64,000 nt of DNA from Symsagittifera roscoffensis (lineage: Eukaryota; Xenacoelomorpha; Acoela; Convolutidae). The notes under the pieces are model-generated. The model made no database searches. It saw only the letters and a list, made by a program, of their open reading frames with translations, and was not told the origin of the DNA. This document shows, one piece after another, positions 1-10,900 of the stretch. The position numbers were made by a program, and so were the translations under genes. The stretch lies in contig NC_087062.1 of NCBI RefSeq assembly GCF_963678635.1, positions 65,339,647 to 65,403,646 on the forward strand, written 5' to 3'. Each line of letters opens with the position of its first letter. Position 1 is the stretch's first letter.

Positions 1-364
1 GAAAAACTTGAGTATGTAAAGATGATTTAAAAAAAATGAGACATAGCAGAGAGACCCAAAAGCCTAATGAACAAGATAGAAAACACCTTGCATCAAAGAT
101 ATGTGGTACCCATATTGAAACCTTCGAAAAAAGTGAGTGAACCAGCGAGCTATCGTCCCATAACGCTCGTTTCTGTGTGGAGAAAGCTACTGTTGAACAT
201 CATTTTTGACATGTGAAGTTTAGAAATTGATGCGGCCCTGTACACCTCCCAACCTGTATAAGAAAAGATACGATCAAATTTGACGTAGTACTGGCGCAAA
301 ATTTTCTGTTTTCAGAGAATATCGATGAAGATTTTCATTTAACAGTAGTCAGATTTGATATGTC
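1..364 (+). pseudogene. LINE reverse transcriptase remnant, 5' half
   Basis: One frame reads VPILKPSK then a few residues later YRPITLVSVWRKLL, the fingers motif of non-LTR reverse transcriptases. Further on the same stretch reads VVRFDMS, the beginning of RT motif A, the first metal-binding block. Stops lie in between, so the copy is dead. The frame is cut at position 364 by the LTR element and resumes at 18372, where the next codons complete the motif in degenerate form (K-V-F-V-T-V for the usual K-A-F-D-T-V). It differs in sequence from the two LINE copies at 18.6 and 58-62 kb, so it is probably another family. Its own 5' end is outside the window. Confidence 0.7.
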
Positions 365-1286
365 TGTAACATTCGCCCGGAAGATACATATCGACGGATA
401 ACAAAACTAAGTCTTAAGACGACTGGCTAGCGTCTAAACAGAGCTTTGCATGTTTTTCACCGTCTCTACCAAGCCAGTACTTTTCGGTGGTCTTTCTTAC
501 ATCAGGCTGACAAAAACGTTACTGTTCTCCGGCTTCGACCAGAACGCTCAAATTAACTGAATTACATGCAAAATTAGTGAGCTCATGGCTGGGTCTCTGT
601 ATCCCCAGACCACGAGGTCACTCCTAAAAACAGGGCTACTACTTATCATATTACTATTGTTTTTGTTCAGTAGATAAAAATCATCATCTCCATCGAAGAT
701 GGATCAACCCTTTCCCCCCAACTCCTAGCACCTCATCCTTGTCAAAACTAATCAAAATATCAGTTAAATTCAAGTCAGGACATGACAGGATGCTAAAATT
801 CAATACAAGTTCATAAAAGTTCCCGTCCCGAGACCCCTCCGGATTCCTGAATCCGGCGAATCAAGCTCCTCAACCTCAGGTTCACGCTAACTCGGAGGGC
901 TGGTTTTTACCCTTCACCGTTGTTCGCAACGGCCTTGCAACTATTGTAACAGCACAATAGTTGCAACTCGGAACGTCCTCTGCTGTTCGGTAGTTCGTTG
1001 TTGTTTTTTAGTCTCGATTTTCGTACTGTTCGTAATCGCAGATAAAAGTTGTTCTGTTTCTTTCTGCTATTTTAGCTAAAATGGCCGTTTTAACATTTCT
1101 CAGAAATGTTACGTCATTACTTCGAAAATTTAAAATTTAGAATTCCAGAATCTTCTAGCCTTCACCGTTTGGCCAATCGTTCAAATAACGTCCTTATCCG
1201 TTCTAAATCGCCAATTCGGAAGGTTCACTGCTAAAATCCTGAATTCTGCAGAGACTGCATTTTTGCCATTCTGGTCGAATGTCACA
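365..1286 (-). repeat. 3' LTR of the giant Ty3/gypsy element
   Basis: This 922-bp repeat matches 17450-18371 with no indels. It contains three adjacent strong hairpins. An 8-bp stem with a 2-base loop lies around 839-856 (CCGGATTC/GAATCCGG). A 6-bp stem with a TTCG loop lies at 917-932. A perfect 13-bp stem with a 6-base loop lies at 935-966. Such structures in an LTR often sit near the RNA 3' end, but I could not place R or a polyadenylation signal. One copy of the CCTCCGGATT motif that fills the leader is also present, near 836. Confidence 0.93.
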
Positions 1287-2107
1287 TACTCCCCGGACAG
1301 TCCGGTCAATGTCCTCATTGAATCGCGCAATGTTCTAAATGGTTACAGTGTCATCGAACAGAATTTACAAAATGCACGAAATTACTTTTACCTACGTCAC
1401 ATCGACTCACTGCAGAATATAAATGGCATCATACTACATCACTATAGCCTTCAAATTCTTTCACTTAATCTGCACATTGAGGATATGACTTAAGATAAAA
1501 CATATTTTCTGACTTCCAGTGTCTATATCCCGATTGAAACTTTTTCTCCTAGATTTAAAAGGTGTTGGCTTGCAGGACAGTCCTGCCAACCAACAAGCTA
1601 AAATTATCCTACTATGCTCCTTCCCTTCGGAAATCTTGCTTGCCTATTGTCCTGAGTATTAAAACTAAGAAACTTTGTGGTTAGAAAGAACAATGCAACA
1701 ACCTCCCTCCTCAAGAAGTTACTCAAGTTTTTCATGTCACCACAAAGTTATCAGTCTTCCTAAGTGATTAAAAACAATCATGCAGGCTGGAATATTTAAA
1801 TATACTCTTCCCTCAAGCCTTTCTAAATAAATAATAAGTGAGTGTCTCTAAAGCCACTTCAACTAAAACCAAAATGCAAATTTATAAATGCAACAATTTC
1901 CAAACTCAACTCAAATGTTTCAGTTTTCAATTACAACTTGGTTGCTTGGTTTCTCACTTGAGTTTTTCACACACATAAAACAATTCTGAGTTTTAACTTT
2001 TCTTCATCATCCCTTTGTTCTCTTCTTTTTTCGTCGTTTAGAAGTTCTAAAACTTCTAAATTCTTCTAATTTTCTTTCTTGCTGCCTCTTGTTTTCTCGA
2101 CCATTCG
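1287..2107 (-). other. 3' untranslated region of the LTR element
   Basis: This is noncoding sequence between the stop of the 800-residue frame and the polypurine tract. It has no convincing frame on the coding strand. The 76-codon open frame on the other strand starts inside the LTR and has no recognisable content. Confidence 0.6.
1289..1298 (-). other. polypurine tract of the LTR element
   Basis: On the coding strand the 3' LTR (starting TGTGAC at 1286) is directly preceded by GTCCGGGGAGTA. The purine run GGGGAG is short but in the exact position of the plus-strand primer. The ten-base core recurs at four places inside the polyprotein gene. Confidence 0.7.
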
Positions 2108-4510
2108 TCAATGCTCCACTTCCTCCTCCTGTGACACTGACTCCGCACTCTCGGTTTCCGTGTCTTGTAGCACGTCATTGACTATCCTGACGCTGTTGGA
2201 AGCCGTCCTCCAACACTTCTGCTCTTCCACCCTCTGTTTACAGCAAGGTAGGGGATCCACGTTTGATTCTCTGTTTCTACAGAAGCTGTTGTGGAGACAC
2301 AACGTCACGTTTCTCTCCAAATCTTCTTTCAGCATCTCTGCCTTCTCATTTCCACTACGCTCGCTCGTCCTGGAAATTCTTTTCACAGCGGTGGTCACTG
2401 CATTCCGATGGGTCACGAAAGCTCGCTTGAAAGCTCCTGCCCCAATGTCCAGTTGATATTCACTGTATACTCTGCCATGCTTCGACATATACTTTTTCGC
2501 ATACTCGTACAACCATGCAGTCATGTTAGCTCTGAACCATGGCATCAATCGTTTTCTTGCCCATATCTTCTTCACTTCCATCGGAATGTTTAGAACTTTG
2601 CACATTGTCTCAAAAAGATCTAAATCTTTTAGACAATCTAATTTCTGCAATTGTTCTCTCGTCGGTGCCTCCTGTCTATTATTTTCTCTCACATGAGCTT
2701 CCAGCCATCGTATCGCCATCATAACTCCCACTATCACTATTGTTATGGGCTGTGATGAATCTGGTAAACCCATGGAGAGCAGCTCTCCAGAGTCCCAGAT
2801 CAACACCAGATTACTACGCTTGGGATACCACCAGGTCTGCAGCAAGCAGTGGCAAGGAAACTCGTCATGTGTCAACATGATGCTCCTCCAATTCCGTTTT
2901 CCCGAAGCTTCCAGCAATGGCTCCACTTCCATCATCACTCGGTGGATCTCATCATTCTCATCTACTGCATTGTAATCTGTGACAGTTGATCCTCTCTGTT
3001 TCTGTTTTTCAAAGTCACTGAAGTTCCCGCTCACATATCCCATGAACTTCTTTCCTAGTATTGACTCCAACTCCTCTTTGGTTCTTTCTGGAACTGCTGA
3101 GAAAATCTTACACAGTAACTCGTAAGACTTTTCAGACATTCTTGCCAACCTCACGCACTTCGGCACTGAAAAGGCTTGATCCACAATCGTTCTTGTACTC
3201 TTCACATCCACAGCTACGAAATGTACAGGATACTTGCTCTTGCACATTGGAGCCAACATTGAACCCACCAAATATCGTGCTCCTGATGGTCTACAATAAG
3301 TTTCGCTGTGTCTGATGTTCATCTCCGTTTCGATTGCTTCCCTCCATTTTCCTATATACTTCTGCTCAGTCTGCAGAACTCCTGGGAATACTTCTACGCT
3401 GATGGCTGTGACCATCTCATGTTTCTGTTCTAGATTCAATAGTGACTCTAAAGAACCAAACATGCTGTATAATCCTAGTGCTGTCACCAGATTCACATCG
3501 GTTCCTCCATGGCAATCTGCTATCAGTTCCGTTTCCGTTCCTGCTTTCATCACTACATTTCCAAACAATACCGTCAACTGCTTGTGTTGTTTCTCCAGGG
3601 TTTTCACACAGTCTAGACTTCCACAAACGTGACCCTCTAGTCCACAGACTTCCGCCAGACAGCTACCAGGTTTGACCCAGTCTTCTGGTCCCCAGCCAGG
3701 CAACTCCACTTTATCTTCTCCGTTGCTCTTAGAGGCTGTTATCATCATATTATATATGATGTTGAGGTCACGCAGCTTACAGTCCGCATTCAGTTCCCTC
3801 TGTATGTCCTGTGTCGCCCGTAATATTGAGTCAGCGTTGGGACTAGGACACCACGATGGTTTCATCAATTCCCACACTGCCATCAAGCTCGTTCTCAGTA
3901 ATTCATCTGAGAATCCCAACCCAAATTCCACTCTCTTGTCGGATTTTGGTACTGAAGGTGCAGTCACCTCTTCTTCCAAGACCAGTCCCAATTTGGCCTG
4001 TGAATTGTTGACGCTTTTAATCGTTACAATCCTGGACGTCCAGAATCTTAGTAACACCGCCTGCTCATAATCAAAGAAGCAATCGCGTATGTCTTCACTC
4101 AGGAAAGGATTGTACGCTATCCCTATGATCCCGGATACATAGCTATATGACTTCTTCTTGATCGGTCCACAGTATTCACTGGATTTCGGCAATGCTCCCA
4201 TAGATTCTTTAGTGAGCCTCAACTCCTTGTTTGAGAATCTCCTGATCTCGTCTATCTTTTTCATGGGTTCCAATTCTTCAGGTTCTTTCATGTTCACCCT
4301 CATCGGTTTACTTTGCTGCATATCCAGCATTGCTAGTAAGAACATGGCTTTCGTTCGCTCATCGCCTTCCTTCAACATTTTAACACAAGTGCTTAATGCA
4401 GGTACTGAGATCTGCTCTATCAGGAATCGAATGAAACAGAGAGCGTCTCTCCGCTTTGCACACGCTACTGCTGCTCCCTCCTGGACTATCAGATCCCTCA
4501 GATTCGTCAT
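2108..4510 (-). CDS. unrecognised 800-residue ORF of the LTR element, in the env position
   Basis: This is an uninterrupted 800-residue frame downstream of Gag-Pol and upstream of the 3' LTR, where retroviruses and some Ty3/gypsy elements carry env. I do not recognise the protein. It has no N-terminal signal peptide, no clear transmembrane anchor (one short hydrophobic stretch, ITIVIVGVMMAI, lies in the last third), no furin-like site and no glycoprotein cysteine pattern, so a classical Env is unlikely. The N-terminal half looks helical and globular. The last ~100 residues are basic, then cysteine-rich, then end in an acidic Glu/Ser tail. The ATG at 4510 overlaps the stop of a 61-codon frame as ATGA. 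It could be a captured cellular or viral gene, or a structural or accessory protein. Intactness beside identical LTRs suggests it was functional at insertion. Confidence 0.75.
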   Translation of the reverse strand: MTNLRDLIVQEGAAVACAKRRDALCFIRFLIEQISVPALSTCVKMLKEGDERTKAMFLLAMLDMQQSKPMRVNMKEPEELEPMKKIDEIRRFSNKELRLTKESMGALPKSSEYCGPIKKKSYSYVSGIIGIAYNPFLSEDIRDCFFDYEQAVLLRFWTSRIVTIKSVNNSQAKLGLVLEEEVTAPSVPKSDKRVEFGLGFSDELLRTSLMAVWELMKPSWCPSPNADSILRATQDIQRELNADCKLRDLNIIYNMMITASKSNGEDKVELPGWGPEDWVKPGSCLAEVCGLEGHVCGSLDCVKTLEKQHKQLTVLFGNVVMKAGTETELIADCHGGTDVNLVTALGLYSMFGSLESLLNLEQKHEMVTAISVEVFPGVLQTEQKYIGKWREAIETEMNIRHSETYCRPSGARYLVGSMLAPMCKSKYPVHFVAVDVKSTRTIVDQAFSVPKCVRLARMSEKSYELLCKIFSAVPERTKEELESILGKKFMGYVSGNFSDFEKQKQRGSTVTDYNAVDENDEIHRVMMEVEPLLEASGKRNWRSIMLTHDEFPCHCLLQTWWYPKRSNLVLIWDSGELLSMGLPDSSQPITIVIVGVMMAIRWLEAHVRENNRQEAPTREQLQKLDCLKDLDLFETMCKVLNIPMEVKKIWARKRLMPWFRANMTAWLYEYAKKYMSKHGRVYSEYQLDIGAGAFKRAFVTHRNAVTTAVKRISRTSERSGNEKAEMLKEDLERNVTLCLHNSFCRNRESNVDPLPCCKQRVEEQKCWRTASNSVRIVNDVLQDTETESAESVSQEEEVEH

Positions 4511-4692
4511 AAGGAAAACTTTTTCTTCGTACTTCTCAACTGATCGTTCATCTCGTCCAGATCTTGTATGGTTTGGTTCGTCTGAACCTTCTGTGTTACT
4601 TTCGCCCCTTTTGGTGGCACAGCTGCTCTCAGTGGTAAACCAGACGAGGTCGCCTCGCTGTTCATCTCCCGATGCATTCTCGTCAGTTTCAC
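4507..4692 (-). CDS. small ORF coupled by ATGA overlap to the 800-residue ORF
   Basis: This open frame encodes about 61 codons and runs directly into the following gene: its stop TGA and the next ATG share bases 4507-4510. The first codon of the full span is GTG. The first ATG gives a 56-residue product starting MHREMNSEA. The sequence is Lys/Gln/Asn-rich with no known domain. It may be a true leader peptide enabling termination-reinitiation, or an exon reached by splicing from the leader. The bases ATTAAG just before GTG could be a weak acceptor. Confidence 0.4.
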   Translation of the reverse strand: MKLTRMHREMNSEATSSGLPLRAAVPPKGAKVTQKVQTNQTIQDLDEMNDQLRSTKKKFSL

Positions 4693-4972
4693 CTTAATAT
4701 ATATCGTTAAAATTTGCTTAAAGACAGTTCAGATAAAAAGATATTTATCCTAAAATTTATTAAAATCAATTGGTTTCTAAAATTTTGGAATTCGACCTAA
4801 GATTGGACAGTCCAAACTTTGGATCTATTCCCAAGATCGTCATTTAGTTGTTCATGGTCACTAACCCCTACTTACCCATGATCTTAATAACCTAACACAT
4901 AACATAACATAACGCACCTCTCACATATTACACACAACTTAGTCTTTGGCCTAACACCCTCTCGCACATCAC
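4511..4972 (-). other. spacer between Gag-Pol and the downstream ORFs
   Basis: About 460 bp separate the two large genes of the element. Apart from the small frame at its end, it is AT-rich and noncoding, including a run of short CATAACA-type repeats near 4895-4915. A splice acceptor or internal promoter for the downstream genes would be expected here, but I cannot identify one with confidence. Confidence 0.4.
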
Positions 4973-7900
4973 TCAGCCTACACTTAAGTAATATTTCTTA
5001 TGTAGATATACTTGTATGTTCGTATCAGAGAATATCACGTGTACAAGCGCGTACAATTCCCGAGGATGCAGTCTTCCTCTATTTGGATCGTACACTGGAA
5101 GCGAAAGCTCCTTCACGTCCATTTCCACAAGGAAGTCCCTCAGCCTCGTCAAAGACAAGACTAGATTTTCTGGTTCCACGTGTTGCTTCTCTGTCGCCCT
5201 CGTTACCAGGAAGCATAAGTACTTTCCCGGTATTTGCGACACCGCCGGGGGTAAGGCTGCTACGCCCCCTATCCCTGTTCTTTGCTTCCAAAGGAATTCC
5301 ACGTTTTTGTATTCCCTCTTAAAATCTGCCGCTAGCGCCGTCCTAAAACTCATGTCTGCGGTGATTGCTATCGCACATGTTCTGTTTGTGAGTATGAAAT
5401 CACTATCTGTTAGTACTATGTTACTTGAATATTCATTTGGTAAATTAAAATATGACTCAACTACCCTGCCTATGTCAGGTTTCTTAGGTTCTTCACCTGT
5501 TTCTGCTTCTAAGTTTCCTGTTTCTCTTGCTATTCTCAATTTTTTTATTATCAAGTTTTCAGTGTGGGTAAGTCCTACCCCCACTCCCCGGACAAAAATA
5601 TCCATCGGCGTCCCCGTCGATCGCATACCGGGTATTAAGTCAAGATTAGAAGCTGGAATGAGAAGTTGTCCTTCCTGGGCAGCCCAGGAAGGATCATCTC
5701 GTTCGGTCTTAATGTATTTCGCGCTTTCGCGATCTACGTCTTGAATCGTAACGCTGGTCTTTTCAGGGTCTGATGTCATGTCGTTCAGCCACTCTAAGAC
5801 ACGCAGGTTCGTCAGGTCTTGTTCATTTGACTGCTGTTGCTCATCGTCGAACTCCACCTCGGGTTTCGACCAGTCGTCAACCCACTCATCGTTGTGATCA
5901 TCGACTATGTCAATGTCCTGTGACACTGTTATTTCCTCTAAACCCACTACTTCCTCCACTATTTTCTTTAGATCTATCCTATCCACTACAAAGTCGTCAC
6001 CGTAAGGATTGTATTTCTTTCTTAGTCTCGTCCCGTCTTTCTGACGAGTCTGCATCGTGAACGGAAGATCTGGTTCCATGTTCTTGGGAACCTCTGTCTG
6101 TTCGGAATCCTGCCAATCTTCCTCTGCGTAGGGCAAGGTTTCATCGTCCGCTTCGATCTGTTCGTTTGGATCCAGGTCCAATGGTGTATCCGTACCTTCC
6201 TTTACGACTTCGTTTCCATCGTTCTTCTCCCTGGTGCCTTTTTCATTGACCTCACAAGCAGGATCCATCATTAGATAATCCCCTTCTTCCATGTCTGCAG
6301 GTATACACCAGTCTTCTGTCGATGGATTGTGTGGCTTGATGTTCACGTAGTGGGCCGCTCGGCCAGTACTCAGTCTATAAAAGCGTCCCTCTTGGTGCAC
6401 CTCTGTAATCATGAAGGGTCCCCTCCACTTCTTCAGAAGCTTTTTTGTCCCTTTCGGTGGCATAACGTTCTGAAATACCCATACGTAGTCTCCCACCGAG
6501 TAAGCCTTTGCACCAGCTGCTTTCTTGTCGAATCTTTTCCTCTGCCTTGCCTGTGCCTGCTGAGTGTTTCGTTTACACAAGTCGTTCAACTCCTGTTGGC
6601 GTCTGATCACATCCCTCACGTAGACCTGTGGGGATGTTTTCTTTCCCTCATACTCTGGGTAGAAGAATGTCAAGGGTAAAGACTTCTCGTGTCCCGTCAG
6701 CATCATGTGTGGACTGACTCCAGTGGTGGAGTGTTGCGTGCTATTATAAGCTCCCATCACCTGTGGAAGGTATCTGTCCCAATCGGTCATGTACCTGGAA
6801 CAATATACCCTCAGCATCGACACTAACGTCCTATTCTGTCTTTCCACTAAGCCATTCGTCTGAGGGTGGTATGTCGTGGAGTGAGCCTGAGCGACTTGTG
6901 ACCGTCTCATAAGCTCTTTCGTAAGCTCGCCTACGAAAGCCGTTCCATTGTCCGATTGAAACGTCATTGGACATCCGTGTCTTGCTATCCACGTATTGAT
7001 CAGGTGGTCGCATGTCTCTTCCGCCGAGGCAGTTATGCAGGGCACGGCCTCTGCATACTTCGTGAAGTGATCTATCATGACCAAGACTTGGTTGTAACCG
7101 CTGTCTGTCATGCATATCTTCTGGTGATCTATCTGCACCACCTCGTTGAATTCAGACGACTCAATTGATTGTAAAGGAAATCGCAACTTCCTAGGATCCT
7201 TGACCTGTTGGCATGACAGACATGCTGTCACCCATTTCTCGCATGCCTTTTTCATCCCAGGCCACTCAAAGCGCTTCAGGATCCTCTGATACACTTTGTC
7301 GATCCCTTGATGGCCCATCTGATCATGCGACCTGAATAATAGTTCTGTCTGATAGAGTTGCGGCAACACTATCGCGTTATATTTGTATAAGACCTTGTCT
7401 TCTTCTCTTCTCCTGCAAGCCACGATCCCGTCCTTGTTCAGATACAATCTCCCCTCCTTCTGCATGAAGTATTGTCTCAGGATCCTATAGCTGTCTTCTT
7501 CCAGGTCACCTTTGTCAGGTGCACCGTTTTCTATCCACCTTTTTAGGTTGCTTGTCATGCGATCATTTCTCTGCGCCCTTAGAAGGTCCGAGAGTCTGTA
7601 TCTCGCCTTCAAGTACGTCTTCATGACTCTCATCTGACTGTTCAGCTCGTTGGGCTGATGTGTGTCTTCTTCCATCTTAACGCACCAAATCTTCGCCAAC
7701 GGTTGTGTTTCTTGTTGAAACGGCTGAAGATCAGTCCTGACTACCTCTTTCTGCGGCAACAGGCTTATCGAACGTTTCGATACCGCTATCGTTTCTAAGT
7801 CATCCGCTGCGTTGTCAAAGACTCTTTCGCTTGGTATTAGGTAGCGATCACTGTCAGGATCCTGGTACACCTCTCTGTCCAGGTTTCTCGCCCGAGTTTC

Positions 7901-10900
7901 CACTAGTAGCGTGTGTATCGCCAGTTCTGACAGTTCTGATCCCGAGGTCGAATCCCTGTCTGAATAGGTGTTCATTCTCGAGCTTTCTGACTTATCATCC
8001 GTCGAAGGTGTTGTGCTGGAGACTGCACGCTCCTCCAGATCATGCCCGTATTTCCTTCGCATCCATCTGAACTCCCCGGACAAAACTTTCTTCTCTAGGT
8101 CCTGTTTCTCCTCAGGAATTTTCTCGTCTATCTCGGACTCCCCGGACAAATTTCCTTGTCCCGGGTGTTGATCTTGTGATCGCTGGTTTTTCTCCTCATC
8201 CTTCTCCCCGGACAAATAGTCTTGCAGCAGATTTTGTTCTACAACTTCACCTTCTTTATCCCGGTCTACAAAAGTGACAGTTTTCTTTTGCCTGCCGCTC
8301 TCCTGTCCTTTCTGTCCGTAAGAAGTACTGGTTAAAATCTCTTGGGGTATTGAGGATACTAGTTGCTGAACTATTGTCCTACAATCCCTCTCGTTTTCTT
8401 CGCGCTGTCGTCTGGACGGCATGATCTTCACCTTCTCACTGACTGTTAGCGATGCCACTGCTGCTGTCCACTCGGGGTCATCCCTGGTCACTTCTCTTTC
8501 TAACAATCCACCCAGCATCCGCATTACTTGTGGTGTGACTTGCACCGTTTTATCCAATAATGAGAGGCTGTTTATATTCATGCGAGAGAGTTCTTGCTTG
8601 ACCAGGTTCGAGCGCAGCAACAAATCTAAGGGGACTGGATCCTCCTTGGACAGGATCTTTATCTCAGCTGCTTTCTCTACAGGTAACTCAGGATGCCCTG
8701 GAATTGGATGTCCAGACTTATCCAACCATCTCGTTAAGGGAAGCGCTTCATAAGTTTCTTTGTCCAGAAACGAGAATCCCTCCTTTACTTCCGCCTGATT
8801 GGCCTGCTTCTGCTCCAATCTTTCATAGAATTCAGTTTTCTTGCTGAGACTGTCAGCATTCTGATGTTTATCACGCAACCTGTGTTCGATTATCATATGG
8901 TAGCCATCCAGTCTTACTATCCATCTACCAATATAACTCTGATCCATCGAGTAGGTCTTCAACCAGGATAACGCTCTGTTGTCCACGCGTAACTTGAAAG
9001 GAGCGCTCCCCAAGTATGCACGGTACTTCTCCACAAAGGTAACTACTGCAAACATTTCTGCTTTCGGTGCGCCATATTTCATCTCTGTGTCACTCAAGAC
9101 TTTGCTGCCGTATGCAATGGGACGGAGAACTGTTCTTCCGTTCCATTCTTGCTCTTGATGCAATATTCCTGAGATGGCCACCACCGATGCGTCTGTGTCA
9201 AGAACATACATGCCCTTTTCTGTAGGCATGCCCAGCACTGGCGCTTCGCACAGTTCCCGCTTTATGTTCTCGAAAGCAACTTGTGCCTCATCGTTCCATT
9301 CGAACTTTTTCCCTTTGTTGCGCATCAGCTTCTGCATCGGGTACACCTTGTCCGCGTATCCTTTTATGAATTCTCGGTAGTAATTGGCAAACCCTAGGAA
9401 GCTCATGAGCTGTGTGTCCGTTCTAGGAGCTTTCCATGTCAGCACAGCCTCTACTGCTTCTGGATCTGGCCTCACACCATGCCGGTCCACCATTCTTCCC
9501 AGGTACTTGATCGAATCCCTAAGGATTTCACATTTCGATGGTTTGCATTTCAAGCCTGCTCTTTTCATACATCCGAAGACCTCATCGAGCCGATCAATGT
9601 GATCCTCCAGGGTCGGTGTCGCTATGACTACATCATCCACGTAGCACATCAAGAGATTCCCGTACTTTTTGGTCACTCCTGTCAAAGCCTGAGCCATCAG
9701 CCTTTGAAAAGTTGCTGTTGCATTGCACAAGCCGAAGGGCATCCTCTTCCACTGGTACAACCCCAATTCGCACGCGAATCCGGTTTTCTCCCTGTCCTTC
9801 TTTCGCAGAGGAACCTGCCAGAAGGCAGAACCCAAGTCCAATGTGGTGAAGAACTTTGCATCACCAAGTTTGGATAGGCTCTCGTCTATTCGTGGTATCG
9901 GGTACGCATCTTTAATCGTTACCGCGTTCAAGTAACGAAAGTCGCAACAAAATCTAAGCTGCCCCCCTTTCTTTTTCGCCATAACTACTCCGCAAGCCCA
10001 TGGTGATTTCGAGGGTTCTATCATGTCGTATTCAAGCAACATTTCTATTTCCGCTCGGCACGCTTCCGATTTATGTGGCGTCATTCGCCTTGCGCCTTCC
10101 CTATGGGGAACGGCGCCCTCTTCTAGTTCGATTTCGTGTTCGACGAAATTACAGCAACCGATGTCCGCCTTATGTTTTGAAAATACTTCGGCGTTCCGAT
10201 CTAGGAGGTCCCGCAATTTTTCAAAATCTCCCTCACCTATTTTTCCTTTTAAATGTTCTATTTCTGGCAAAACCAGTTTGTCAGAATCTAGTTCATATGA
10301 CGAGGGGCGTTCCAGAAAATTCGAGCAGCTTGATAAGCCGTCGTCCGTTTCGGATTTCATTGAAAACAATTTACGAATAGATTTTAATTCATTAATTCTC
10401 TTTAAGATTTTATCTTTATTTGCATGATAAGGACAGTCTTTCACACTATATTTCTTCAAGTTTTGTGTCTCTTCATAGTCGGTCCTCATCGGCAATGCGT
10501 AACCAAGCTTCTTTCCACGCTGGATTGAAACCGTGGTGTCCAGTGTGTTCAACAACACACTGACACACAGTCCGTTTCGCGTTACCGAGAAGCTCCGGCC
10601 TAAAATCACCGAACTCTGACTATTTGGATTCGGTACTAAGCAAACCTGTTTGCTATCACTTAACGAATTTAAATTTCTCATTCTAAAAATTGCTACTACA
10701 GCTTGTCCTGGTTGTAACTTTACTTTTCTATCCAAAAAAACTGGTACCTTATTTTCATCTGTTATTATCCTATTAATTGGTCTCTTAACATACTTTCGGT
10801 CCGGGTTTCTAATCCGTATTAGACCGTTGTTCAAGTCAATCATCACGTCAAAGTTCCTGACAAAATCTCTGCCCAAGATGAATTGGTCGGCGTCGTCCAG

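Noticed and set aside
2108-4510. 800-residue ORF as a classical retroviral or captured viral Env
   Set aside because: No signal peptide, no convincing membrane anchor, no cleavage site, no fusion-peptide-like segment. A viral nucleoprotein origin was considered but I could not point to a defining motif, so I left it unassigned.
2079-4697. Several plus-strand open frames of 60-180 codons
   Set aside because: They all lie antisense to the intact 800-residue frame and have no recognisable content or regulatory context.
5016-5744. 242-residue open frame on the plus strand
   Set aside because: It is antisense to the C-terminal part of the Gag-Pol frame, which has recognisable domains. The plus frame has low-complexity Ser/Leu-rich content and no domain.
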